A stretch of DNA of 64,000 bases from Paraphysoderma sedebokerense (taxonomy: Eukaryota > Blastocladiomycota > Physodermatomycetes > Physodermatales > Physodermataceae), in the NCBI GenBank assembly GCA_025602915.1, contig JAHLJZ010000008.1:1-64000 (forward strand), read 5' to 3'. Under the pieces are notes generated by a model. It worked only from the letters and a program-made list of their open reading frames with translations, did not search any database and was not told where the DNA came from. Every line of letters begins with the position of its first letter. Within the stretch, counting starts at the first letter, position 1. The position numbers and the translations under genes are program-made. Shown in pieces: positions 23,098 through 34,500 of the stretch.

Positions 23098-24326
23098 ATG
23101 TCCACAGATAAATCTCTTAAAATCGCTGTAATAACCGGTACTGTATCACCAAGGCCTACATTTATCAAGCTTGGTTTTGGCCTCCGCAACTAATATAACC
23201 ATTTCCGTCTCGGTATTGTCGGGACAATAGGTGGTAACTCTGGTATAGGTTATGCGGCAGCCCAGAAACTATTATCCCTCAACCAATACCATGTTATTAT
23301 GGCCTCTCGAAATGAAGAAAAATCGCTGCCATCCGTCAACAAACTGAAATCCGTCTCACCGAACGTCGAATTTATGAAGTTGGATATATCAGATCGCACC
23401 AGCATCAATCAATTCGTTCAAACATTCACTCAAAAATTTGAAAAGTTAGATGTATTAGTTAATAATGCAGGAATTGTCTGTCAAGAGTACAAGGAGAAAA
23501 GCGGACATGAATTGTCCTTCGTTACTAATCATCTTGGGACGATGGAATTGCCACTCAAATTGTTGCCAATGTTACAAAAAAGCCAAGAAGGGAGAATAGT
23601 TATGATATCTTCCTCTTTATATTCAAAAGCGACAGCCGGTTTGTTCTCAAGTCTATCAATCCGTATTTACATTAATGTGGATGCTCAGCCCCTAATTTCC
23701 CCTGTTAACTTCATTTGGATAGACCCATTCTACTTCAAGTCCCTCACTGTAGAATCATTTAATGGCATGAAATGCTATCAAGTTACCAAATTATATAACA
23801 TCTGGTTTTCGAAGTATTTGGCTCAGAAGGTAATCCCAACGAAGTATCCAGATTCCAAAATCCAGGTCGCGATCGTCAGTCCTGGCTTTATCCCTACAAC
23901 CGGGCTAAGTAGAGAATCAGGATGGGGTACAAAAATTCTGATGAAATTCATCTTGCCGTTGTTCCCATTCACCACTACTGTTGAAGATGCTGCACAAAGG
24001 TTTGACGTGCTGTCTTGTCGAGAACGTTCCGCAATTCTATTTGACCCCTTTCTTGCTCGTGCTCGATTATACATTGTAGGATATATTTCGCGATATCTCA
24101 ACCTGATGCAAATGGGAAGCTCGTTGAAGGGCCAGACCCGAGATTTGTTGAAGTAACAGATTTTGCGAATGATATGGAAAAGGTACGTACTTACAGTTCA
24201 CTCACCTCGTCCTGTGAGCCAACTCACATCGTATTCCCCCTTCTCCTCTATTCACAATAGGCCAAACTATTATGGAATGACTCCTGCAATATGCTAGAAC
24301 TACCTGAGTTTATTGTTGAGCAATAA
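23098..24326 (+). CDS. Short-chain dehydrogenase/reductase
   Basis: Five exons (23098-23137, 23231-23638, 23723-23999, 24080-24182, 24261-24326) join in frame to 297 residues. The Rossmann cofactor motif TGGNSGIG is split by intron 1. NNAG, a serine-rich strand (IVMISSSLY) and the catalytic YQVTK follow, then a PG motif (IVSPGFIPTTG). The C-terminus (DAAQRIYFAISQPDANGKLV, then MEKAKLLWNDSC) appears only after splicing out 24000-24079. The layout resembles retinol-dehydrogenase/WW-oxidoreductase-like classical SDRs using NADP(H); the substrate cannot be told. An upstream in-frame ATG at 23002 would add 32 residues. Confidence 0.92.
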
Positions 24327-24706
24327 CCATCAAATGCGGAATCCTTTTGTCAACCGCTGTAATATGGGCACCTCAGAACATAGTCTAGCAGGTGTCTTCG
24401 ATACTGAACCAATTTGACTATTCTTGTCATTGAACTCTTAGTGGCATGGATTAGTCATTTTAGCTTGTATAAAAAGTAGTGCTTCGCGAAGCGTCAATAG
24501 CAACAAAACGTTACACTTATAATCTATCAATAAATATTGGGTTGATTTAAGTCGACAAGATGTGTAAGATGCGTTGAGGTGTATCGAAAAGAAAAGGCTG
24601 CCTTCAATAGTCGGACAACCCAGATGTAAAAAATGTACTTGCTTTATGCGTTCCGACAACCGATAATATGCAATGACAGAATAATTCTATCGTCTCGGCG
24701 TCACAA
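24327..24706. other. Intergenic region
   Basis: About 380 bp between the SDR gene and tRNA-Cys. I see no supported feature; a minus-strand open frame at 24438-24659 has no recognisable content. Confidence 0.4.
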
Positions 24707-24778
24707 GGGTTCTTAGCTCAGTGGTAGAGCAATTGACTGCAGATCAATAGGTCCCCGGTTCGATCCCGGAAGGGCCCT
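24707..24778 (+). tRNA. tRNA-Cys (GCA), right copy
   Basis: Same 72-nt cloverleaf as 14941-15012 on the opposite strand, followed by TTTTT. It differs at one position: the last base of the T stem is A instead of G (CCCGG/CCGGA), leaving a C-A mismatch at the outer T-stem pair. All other stems and the GCA anticodon are the same. It is likely still functional. Confidence 0.94.
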
Positions 24779-25113
24779 TTTTGCTTTTATTGCGTTTGCA
24801 AATACAGTTATCTCACTTCCAAACTTGAATATGTGACCACATGCTCTGTGCAACAAATAGGACTGTAATTTCGATATTGAATAAGTGTAACAACCCGCAA
24901 TCAAGTCTTTTCTGCTTGACGCGTTTTCAATTCCGATGTGGACAACGGGGCCAAGGAGGGCCAATATCTCATTCAGTAGTCATGAGCGGAAGAATTTTGT
25001 GTTGGACTACGCATGGTGAATACAATATTTGACGGATATTACACACTATCCACCTTAACAACGAAACGTTTCCGTTATCGTCGTGAGTACAAGAATATTG
25101 TAACGTAGCAAAC

Positions 25114-26986
25114 ATGGCTTCTGATACAACGGCGTACATTATTACGGCTGCCGTGTGGAACGTTTATATATTGAGTACGGCACTTCTGTTCTATCTTCTC
25201 CGAAAAAAAGACATCATACGAAAACGAAATATACATGCCTGCCTTTTCCAAGTGTTTTTCTCTGTCTGGACAGGTAATATTTGGTTAACCAGAGTTAACG
25301 TGTATGTATTATCTATTTCTCCCATACTGAGCCACTTTAGCTTATGAAATTCGAGGGGCGTGAACTCTGACAAACCATTTAAAATTTCGTTAGATGGCCA
25401 ACGGTTTATGCATCCATTCCATGGATATTATCTGCTATCTCAAATTACTTTGTAAGAATATTTCTTATGTTTTCTCGAAAATACTTGGAAGCTAACGTAC
25501 ACGGGAAATAGTGTGTCATAAATTGGTTATTCTCATATTTCATACGGACAATTATCCTATTGAATGATTATTACAGTGCAAAAATTGCAAGTATGGTGAA
25601 CAAAAAGTCAGCCATCAAAAATGAGGAAGAATTGGTACAGTTGTTACACTTGGTAAATTGGCCTCAACTTAACTCTCAACGCGTCGATGATGAGAACTAA
25701 AAATTAACAATCGCTACAGAGTCCAGCGGAGAAATTTGCCTTCAATCTCCAGAAAAGAATCATTAATCTCGGAAAATCTTCTTCTACGCCTGATAACAGA
25801 CAAGAGACTATCGCGCTGTTAACAAACAAAGCCGGTGTCATCAAAGGAATCGGATTCCAAGAGCTGTTAAAATGTTTGATGTATTCAACCATGATTGAAT
25901 TAGTCATACTTTTAATAGTACTAGGGTACAGTGAAGGATTCACCAGCAAAGCTTTGAGTTCAAGTCACCAGTTCAGGGGTTTAGAGTGGATTGTAAGTCA
26001 TTGGAAGGTATTATAACATTAAGGAAGAAGTTAATTAACATGAGTCACTTGTTTAAATAGCCGCTATACTTCGCAACCGTCGTGTTCTTGTTATTGGTAC
26101 CGGCATTCGTTTACCTTCTTAGAAATGTATTTTTAATTGTACTTCTTTCTTTTCCGATGAATCGATGGCTAATTATACTTAACAGATCAAAGATTCCCTG
26201 TTTTTGCGGCTGGAGCAAACAGCTACATTCGTTGTCTTCTATCCGTTTTTCATACTATACGTTCTGACATACTTTGTCCGACCTATAAGCAATGCCTTTT
26301 CATTCGGTTATAATTTATGGTTATTCATGCTTCTCACAATCGTTCACACAATCACTGTTACAGCACCTGCATTATATGCGTTATTAAAGAAAGATTCCGG
26401 AAACCAAAAAGTGTTATTGAATAATTCCATTGAATCTTTTACTCGTGTTCTGAACGATGCAACTCTCTTTGCAGAATTGAAACAAATATTGGTTGAAAAT
26501 TTTTCTATCGGTAGGTCAACTCGGTGTACTTCTCTGCATCAACCAGTTCGACTACTAATATATTCATCCATTTGCTTTAAAAAATCAACCAGAAAACGCA
26601 CTATTTTTGGAGGAATATGGTGTTCTTGTACCGAGTGGAGCGAGTAAACAAACTCATACTATTCTCGACGCCGAAGGAACCCAGGTTCAGATTCAAAATA
26701 TCGTCAAAATGTTTATAGTCAGTGGCGCCCCGAACGAACTGAATATCACCTCCAAAACTCGAAAAGCGATTGTCGCAGCATGGCAAAAGGGTGGCCACCT
26801 TTCGGCTGAAATTTTAGAGCCTGCCAAATTGGAAGTCATTCAGATGATGGTATGTTTATAGTGTTCATTTCCTTGAAAGTCGTCGCATTATTCACCGAGA
26901 AATAACATTTCTATTATTAGTATCAAAATTCTTATCCAAGATTATTGCGAAAGATTTCAGAAAGAAAGATGAAAGAAATGGTTTAA
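25114..26986 (+). CDS. 7TM-RGS receptor, gene D (subtype I)
   Basis: Eight exons were worked out fully: 25114-25301, 25394-25451, 25512-25652, 25720-25992, 26061-26126, 26186-26510, 26593-26849 and 26921-26986. They total 458 codons, 457 residues. TM1 and TM2 flank RKKDIIRKRN (residues about 12-62); TM3 follows WPTVYASIPW; TM4 ends GYSEGFTSKAL; TM5 is LYFATVVFLLLVPAFVYLLR; TM6 is in FVVFYPFFILYVLTYFV; TM7 is in LWLFMLLTIVHTITVTAPAL. The RGS domain is about residues 325-445: IESFTRVLNDATLFAEL, ENALFLEEYGVLVP, GAPNELNITSKTRK, ILEPAKLEVIQMM, YQNSYPRLLRK. It has the conserved Glu-Asn and Asn/Thr-Arg positions of active RGS domains. It is most like B and C on the other side of the core. It serves as the model for the exon structure of the family. 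Confidence 0.93.
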
Positions 26987-27307
26987 GTTTTGATTAGAGA
27001 AAAGAGATACAAATATGTGAAAGGAAATAACCTTTGTAAACTTCTGTAATTAGCTCATACCTGCTGGTTCGAAATGTGAACCGATGTACAACTCCGTTTT
27101 TCTACAAGTTATATAAAGCTTAATTATTTGACATACCCTTGAGTTTCATATGTACCTGAATTGTCTTACCTTACTGCAGTGTCAAATCAATTTCCAACAA
27201 TCTCGCGTGTTGCGTTCTAGCACGAATGCTCAAGTCTGAAGAAATTTTTCGCAATAAAATGCCCCCTCGCCTTTTGATTATCTATATTCCATAAGTAATA
27301 AGGCAAG

Positions 27308-29290
27308 ATGAGCGTTGAAAATGACCAGTTTAGGAATTATTTGGGCACTGTCATTACCTGGAATCTTTATCTAATATCCACTACTGCTTTATTTTTAGCT
27401 CAGCAGAAGAAAGAAATGATACGAAAACGCAATGTCGCAATCTGTATGGTTCAGGTAGTTTCAGTTTTCGGAGCCTCAAATGTTTGGTTGGCAAAGCTAC
27501 TATTGTAAGTTCTTTACTACAGCATGACTGTGTCATCTTGTTACAGCTAGTTTTGTCAGCTGTTCAACAAAAGACGCCATCGTGTAAGTGTATTATACAG
27601 AAATTCATTACACCTTCTTTATTTACAGCTGGCCGCAAGTGTCCGTCTCAGTGCCTTGGTTGCTCCTGTTGGCAGCTAATTATTTTGTATGTATTCAACT
27701 ACAAAAATTTTCGAATTTGTGAATTACTAACCTAATTGGACCTAACAGTTCGCAATATCCTGGCAACTGTCATATTATTTGAGAGCCATAATTCTATTGA
27801 ACGAATACTACACAAACCGTCTGGGAGCAATTATAAACAACAGACTAATTAACATGGAGATTATCTTAAGAGAGTTGGGGCTGGTACATCAAAATTTTAC
27901 CGTTCCTTGATATTCAAGTTCGCGAAACTAACGCGTAAAAACTTTCACTGCTATCTGCTTTTAACATATTTTTTGCAGAATCGCGCAGAAAGATTGATTT
28001 TTGCTCTACAGCGAAAGATAGTCGATACAGGGTTCTATCGCTCTGACTCAAAGCGGCAAGATAGATATCAATTGATACAAGAAACTGGGATTCAGACTAC
28101 TTTTGGGTTAAGAACAGTCATGAAATGTGTCTGCTGGACGCTACTATTCGAATGCTTACTGTATTTAATGGTCATTGGATATACCAGTGGATTTACTGCT
28201 GCGGCATTGAATCCGCGATTTTCAGCATACGGGAGAGATTGGATTGTAAGTTGCTTAAACATCAACCGCGGAATGGGCAAATGATTGTGACTTTTCTAAC
28301 GATGGTTACGTTCTTCGATTGAACAGCCCATGTACATATTTTCGGGAATCTATTTTCTTCTTTTACCATACTTTCTATACGTACTTCGCAATGTCTGTAT
28401 TGAATATTAGTGTGCATTCACCGTCCCTTATTTTTTCAAGTATACTGATCTATATACTTTTATGTAGGTTCAAGATAGCTTCTACATGAGATTAGAGCAA
28501 ACAATTGTCCTTGCAACTTACGCTCCTTGTTATGCTCTTTGGATGCTTACATTCTTAGTACCCGCTTGGACTAAGGCGATTTGGCCTGGACCTAACATTT
28601 GGCTTGTGTTCTTGGGCGTTGTGTGCCATACAATATCTATTGCATTTCCTGCGATGTATGAATTTTTAAGAGGCAGAAAGGACCAAAAAATTCTTCTCTC
28701 TTACACTTTAGAAGCTTTTCAGAAGGTGTTGAATGATCGTTCCTTATTCAGCCAACTCAAAGACATTCTGGCAGAGGATTTTTGCATTGGTCAGTATAGC
28801 CTTAAAATTTATCCAATTCACTTTTCCTCAAGTAGCTAGCAAAAACATACAAATAACATTAATTTATTAGAAAACGCATTATTTTACGAAGAATACATTT
28901 GTCTCTTTCCCACCGACTCCCAGAATTCATCATACATAACGGAGAATCCAGAGTCAGTTCACCGCCACGTTTTCCATATCGTACAAACATTCATCGCCCC
29001 TGGATCACCTCACGAGTTAAATCTAACGTCACACGCACGAAAAGAAATTATGAATGCTATCCACGATCAAAATTTTTCGATCGAAATATTGGAACCGGCA
29101 CGAAAAGAAATTGTGCAATTAATGGTGCGTATTGAGTTACATGAATTGAAATTTGCTCAGTTAAGCCTTACCTCTCTGCTTATTTCTATGATGCGATTTG
29201 GTTTAATAGTACACGAATACTTACCCCAGACTGTTAAAACGAATTAGTGCACAGACAGGAAAGAGTATGACTAAACTTGCTTTTGTCTAA
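27308..29290 (+). CDS. 7TM-RGS receptor, gene E (subtype II)
   Basis: Start at 27308 (MSVENDQFRNYL); stop at 29288-29290. Exons in order: TM1/TM2 with KKEMIRKRN; WPQVSVSVPWLLLLAANYF; WQLSYYLRAIILLNEYYTNR; the loop exon NRAERLIFALQRKIV through TM4 (GYTSGFTAAAL); TM5 (FLLLPYFLYVLRN); TM6-TM7 with SYTLEAFQKVLNDRSLFSQL; the RGS exon ENALFYEEYICLFP (about 28871-29125) with GSPHELNLTSHARKE; the last exon YTNTYPRLLKRIS and the tail GKSMTKLAFV. The RGS exon is open throughout. Gene A is the nearest paralogue, sharing the loop, the tail and the insertion in the RGS domain (ESVHRHVFHI). It is probably functional. Confidence 0.9.
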
Positions 29291-29459
29291 CGCTAGAAAG
29301 TAGATTCAAGCTTGTAATAATGATACCGTGTACCATAAAATAAAGAAGGTTCTCCTATTTTAAAAAGATTGATTTGATCATACGTGCAGACACACATTTC
29401 ATGAGAACGAAACATAATTAAAATGATTATAATAACTATTATAAGACCTTTGAAACAAA

Positions 29460-29541
29460 GGGGGTTTAGCTCAAATGGTAGAGCGCTCGCTTCGCATCGC
29501 GTGATTGCGAGAGGCAGGGGGATCGATACCCCCAACCTCCA
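29460..29541 (+). tRNA. tRNA-Ala (CGC) with a 9-nt intron
   Basis: Acceptor GGGGGTT/AACCTCC with discriminator A, D arm GCTC/GAGC, anticodon stem CTCGC/GCGAG. The anticodon loop TTCGCA-T is split after position 37 by about 9 nt (TCGCGTGAT), the usual nuclear tRNA intron site. The T stem GGGGG/CCCCC pairs, but the T loop reads ATCGATA, so the normally invariant T54 is A. Without the intron it is 73 nt. A TTTT run follows. The T-loop change is odd and may mean reduced function. Confidence 0.88.
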
Positions 29542-29794
29542 TTTTGCATTTTTGTTCTCATTAAAATTTTTTGAGACTCACAATACTAAGTTTAATAACA
29601 CTATTCTTAAGCGAATGCATTTTACTGTTTTAACAGCTTAAAATTTTTATTGGGAAGAGAGATTTCTTAAGTTATTGCTGCTATAAGGAATAATCGAGAG
29701 ATTTAAATTATATTACAAGATATAATACCAGGCTTCGTCATACAGCTAATGCATTCGTTCGAGATTATAATACATTGAAAAACAGTTCATGAAG

Positions 29795-31284
29795 TCAATT
29801 TTCTAAGCCTTTCACGCCTTCATGGTCGATAACGAATTCACAGCAGCGACCAGAATCCACGAAACTAGGTAAACAAGGAGAAAATACTACTTTCAATGAC
29901 CTTCTTACATTGGTATCTGTACATCGTTGAAAACTATTTACAACTCCTCGGTCGTTATTGTAATCATGCTCTCTGCTCTCATCAAACAAAGAATCTTTCA
30001 AGAGTGACGTGAAGGATGGTTTTGATTTGAACCTATCATGACGGGTCAATATCAGACGACTGGTGATTACGTTGGACCATTGTAACCCCAGCGTCGGCTT
30101 TACTCCATCGAGACCTAAGTTCGATGTAATACTGTTGATTGGAATTCGGGTATGTGATTCAGATTTGGAATGATCAGATTGGTTCTGATTGATACTGCCA
30201 AAAGATTTTGAGTATAAATCTGAAGAAGATTTGGGAGGATGAGAGAAATCGTCTGAAACTTGATTCACCACAACAATGGCAACACCGAAACAGTCAGCCC
30301 ATTTTTTAAGCTTTGATGATAAATCGTAAAACATATTTGCTCGTTGGGTAAATGATATGTCCATACTATCTCCTCGGAAGTTTGCAGCGATCGAGTCTAC
30401 GATCACAAGTCGTATCGGTCGGGAAGGTGGTGTTGAGGGACAAGAAGATGAGCAGGAATTGTTATAATGACTAGATAGTAACACAGGGAGTTGGTATTGA
30501 AGAACATGATTCTGAGTTTCGGTGTCGGTTATGTGTTCAATGTAAATACGTGATAGAATGGATGCAGCCGAAAAATCAGGTAATGACGGGTATTGAGTTG
30601 TAAATTTTGCTATCATTTGATCTAGTCTCGTAAGAGGAAACCGTCCTTCTGTACTGATATAAAGAACGCCTACAAAGAAGAAGAGGTTTAGAAAAATGAA
30701 CATGTCTTGCACTTGGCAACTTCAAGTTTTCTCATTAAAGGAATCGAAATGAGACTCATACCACAATCTAATCCACCGAGATCTTGAGGCAATTGAGCGG
30801 CCACAGCCAATTGTAAACAAAGCTGTGTCTTGCCTGTACTACTACCACCCACAATCTCCGTTATCCCAGGCCACTGAATGCCCCCATCCAGGAAAGAATC
30901 CAAAGCATGGTCACCAGTTGATATTTTTCCTTGACGATTTGATTTTGATAGTTCTAAGGCAGTCAATGAGGGGATGCAGTACAGATCCGTATAGGATTTG
31001 TTGGGTTTAGAGCAGAGATACTTGGCAACGAGTTTGAGAAGTTGAGTTGTTTCCGAATCTGAAAGGCGTAGCTTTTTCGATAGATCGTGAGGATGAGTTG
31101 TGAATATATCGATCGCATATGTGAAGTAGCCTAAACAGATGTATTTTCAATCGAAAGTGTGTGAGAATAAAAACCAAAGCAATACAAAGACAGACATATT
31201 TAAACAACTGCTGAAAAATTTACCGGAAGTATGAAGTGCTTGGGATAATTTAGGAGGCAGGTCTATTTCGTCGAGTAACTCCAT
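29795..31284 (-). CDS. XRCC3: Rad51 paralogue, XRCC3-like recombinase
   Basis: Start at 31284 (MELLDEIDLPPKLSQAL); stop at 29795-29797. Exon 2 begins YFTYAIDIFTTHPHDLSKKL and holds GKISTGDHALDSFLDGGI and the Walker A motif GGSSTGKTQLCLQL. Exon 3 has YISTEGRFPLTRLDQM, Walker B RLVIVDSIAANF and ADCFGVAIVVVNQVSDDF. The C-terminal part has LGLQWSNVITSRLIL. Order and spacing fit XRCC3 (and its Rad57 relatives), which helps Rad51 filaments in homologous recombination and Holliday junction processing. Two introns were identified. Serine-rich, low-conservation inserts (around 30130-30240 and 30420-30480) lengthen it compared with animal XRCC3. The Rad51-paralogue assignment is sure; XRCC3 rather than Rad57 is likely. 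Confidence 0.88.
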
Positions 31285-31598
31285 CGCATCATTGTGAATG
31301 TTTCCGTATCGTCTACCTTGGCATAAATAAACTCTGTACTTATCGTGGATACAGAGAGCGAAAATATATTCTTGGAGTGTTGCGATAAGAAAATTCAAAG
31401 GCGCGTCCAGAGCGACTAAAAGATGTTCCCTCGTCCGCGTTCTCGCCGTTTGTGAACTCTTATTCAATAGTATACAACAAAGAATAACACAAAAACAAAC
31501 AATTACATGGAGAAATATAAACAATATCTATGAGCAAAAGATGCTCTTCAAAAATATTTCATATACATTCAGTTCCATCGCCCATCGTCAATCTGACT

Positions 31599-34500
31599 TC
31601 ACACTTTATTCTTTCCAATGAGCCTACTCACACAGCCTTTTGCCGCTTCCTTGATTGCTTCACTCACATTCATTTCATCATCTAATTGTTTCAGCCTGGC
31701 CAACAATTCTTGTATCCGCTCTGATTCACACTCTGTCGGTGACTCCTACATGGAAATAATAATAAGATCGAAGGCTCCGATATGACAGGAACGCAGGCAG
31801 CTACTAACCTTATGAACATATTCGCCACCGATTCGCAACATCTTCTCTAAAGCTTTGAGGCTGTACTTCTTGGCACCAGTATACTTATCTATACCGTCTT
31901 CGTCCATCTATTAATCGATGTTAGTTGGTTTCAACCGTCCCGAATATAGTAGCATATACTATCGTACCGTGGTTCTGTCCAAAACAGCACTTAATTTTTC
32001 AACATTTTCCCAAAACATAGCTTCAGTCGGAAGCTTCTGATACGAGACAGTCATGTCCAACTGAACGCATCATAAGACAACGACAACAAGTTAAATCAGA
32101 CAACTATCATAGAGCTTAATTAAATGGACAGCAGAGAATAAAACAAACCAATGAAGCTGCAAAATTTGCCACCTCAACGTTGTCAGAGGACACAAATTCA
32201 AGTAGCTTTGATCCCAACATTTGAGAAACCTTGACATAATATTCTGAGCAAGAAAATGTAAAATGACCAATAGTTATTACCCAAATGTTCTCTCATTATG
32301 CGATGCGAATATAAGGCACATGAATCGTGAACCCAAACACGAACCATCCAAGAAGTTATCTAAACCGTCATATCCAGGCATACCGATATGCCATAGCAAT
32401 CTAAAGACATTCTTCAACACCACGGGTTCACCTTTATTAACAACACCAGACAAGGCAGGTGCGAATTGTTTCAGGCTAAGAATGTATTTCCATTTGTTTG
32501 ATAAATCGCTGCTATTGTTTGAGTTAGGCATATCGGTAAAGTTAATGACTCGCAATCGAGACATGAGAGCCAATAAACAGTAAATAGGAAGAAAATAACA
32601 TACAACGCATCCTTATTATCCTCTTCGCTCATTTCCAACCGGGCAAACTCTTCTTTGATATCAAAATAATAATTGCCTAAAATTCTAAAACATCGAGATC
32701 GAACGGCCGAATCCACATGCGTACTACAGCGAATTTCATGTCAATCGATTTGAGCAGTTCCAATCCGATATAATTAAACTTACTTTGCACCAACCGTAAC
32801 CAGTTTGGCCAACATATCTTTCTCCAAATTTAGTAACATATCCTTTTTAAAGCCTTTTAACTTATTTAACCCATCTTTAACTTTGTCCCATTGATTATTC
32901 TCAAATGCGGACGTCAGGCCTTCTAGAACACTTTGAGCATTGGCGTGATCCGGATCGGACGAAGACCATTCGAATTTGTGGAAGTTACAGCTAAATCCGT
33001 GTAATGACTTGATGAAAGGAACGCAATCGAAAAGTTTACGTTGGGTTGACAAACCAGGGGCCGAAGCAGAATTCGGGACAGACGAAGCGCTGTGGGAGAG
33101 GGGTGTAGATTGAACAGGTGGCGAGGAGTTGACAGAAGCAGATTGGAATTGAGGCTGATCCGTCTTTCGGATGGAACTTGGCGTGTCATGTTGTGCCTGT
33201 TGAAGCAAATTTAAGCTAAAACTTTCTTTTAGTTGAGAATGAGAATTCGCGGCCGACAGTTTTTGACGTTTATTGGGTCGATCATTTATGTCTTCATTGT
33301 CGGCCGGTGTCTTCGGGGTAGTTGTCATAGACTCAACCAATGATTTCGATTGACTGGGACTGCACGCAATTTCGAAAACAAATCAAAATCAAACGCGGAA
33401 AACACAAGTCATAATAATTGTGAGTAAAAGCAACATTTTTCATCAGAAAAACCGAAAGTGATAAGAGGAGGCCAACATACGTCAGTTCCACAGTACTCTT
33501 CATCTTTCCAGACGGTGTGTCTAATGCCATCGAGCCAACATTCTCAATTGGATTATCACCACAATTCTCTTTTCCGAATTTGGCCAACACCTCTTCTTTA
33601 ATCCACCAAGCCAATTTGCCGTCTTTTCCGCCTTTTTTCCGTTCAGCGATATTCTTAATAGTATTCACAAAATGGTTTTTAGGAACTTTAGGGAACAACG
33701 TTTTCAACTCTTCAACCATCTTTGGCACTCCTTGATTTCCGTTGACGATTTTGAGGACGCTCGAAAAGTGTTCAGGTGGAATGTTGAAGGTAGAAGGAGT
33801 TTTGCCGTGACTTTGATTGGAACTAGAATTGCCATGTACTTTAGCGGATGGGGTACCTGTAGCCGAGCTATCAGCTGTTTGGTTCTCGTTCGATTCAGAC
33901 TGTGGCGGGTCCAAGACAATGTTGAAAGGATCGATTTGAGTAGTTTCTAGAATGATATTGTGTTGTTTAATTAATCTGAAATAATTAGCTATTGAGAGCA
34001 GATACAGAGTCGCTTACCGATGAAGAATTGAAGACGAAACGGTCGAAGGGCTGGAATACTGGATTCTTGATAAATATCGACATCAAAATTCGGTCCTACA
34101 ACTACAGGAACCAACGGCTGAACGATTCGTTTCTTAAATTCCGATTTTCCTGTTATTCATCATAAGTGTACCCAAAATGTTAGCTCAACGCTTATTGCTT
34201 TAAATGCATGATTATAAAAGCAAGGTATAAATGCAAAAAGAGGGTGAACATTGAATCATACTTTTTGGCGACTCGTCTCCTTCAGTATCCTCTCTTTCAC
34301 CGATCTCATCTTCGCTCAAATATCCTTCGGGTACCAGCCAGTCATTGCCTTCTTCATCATTTTCGTCGGCATCGCTTTTTTCGCTTTCACAATCATCATT
34401 ATCGTCATCACTGTTCAAGTCTTCGCCCTCACCTTCTTCTTCCCATTCGTCTTCACTCTCGTATTCATAGTCGAACAACCCGGTATCTTGCGCTAATGGG

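Noticed and set aside
24000-24156. Continuous SDR frame ending at 24156 taken as the real C-terminus
   Set aside because: Splicing 24000-24079 gives a much more SDR-like C-terminus and two further exons to 24326.
28871-29125. Apparent break in the RGS exon of gene E, because the longest open frame there is in another frame
   Set aside because: Read from the proper acceptor the exon is fully open (ENALFYEEY to IVQLM); the other frame is a shadow.
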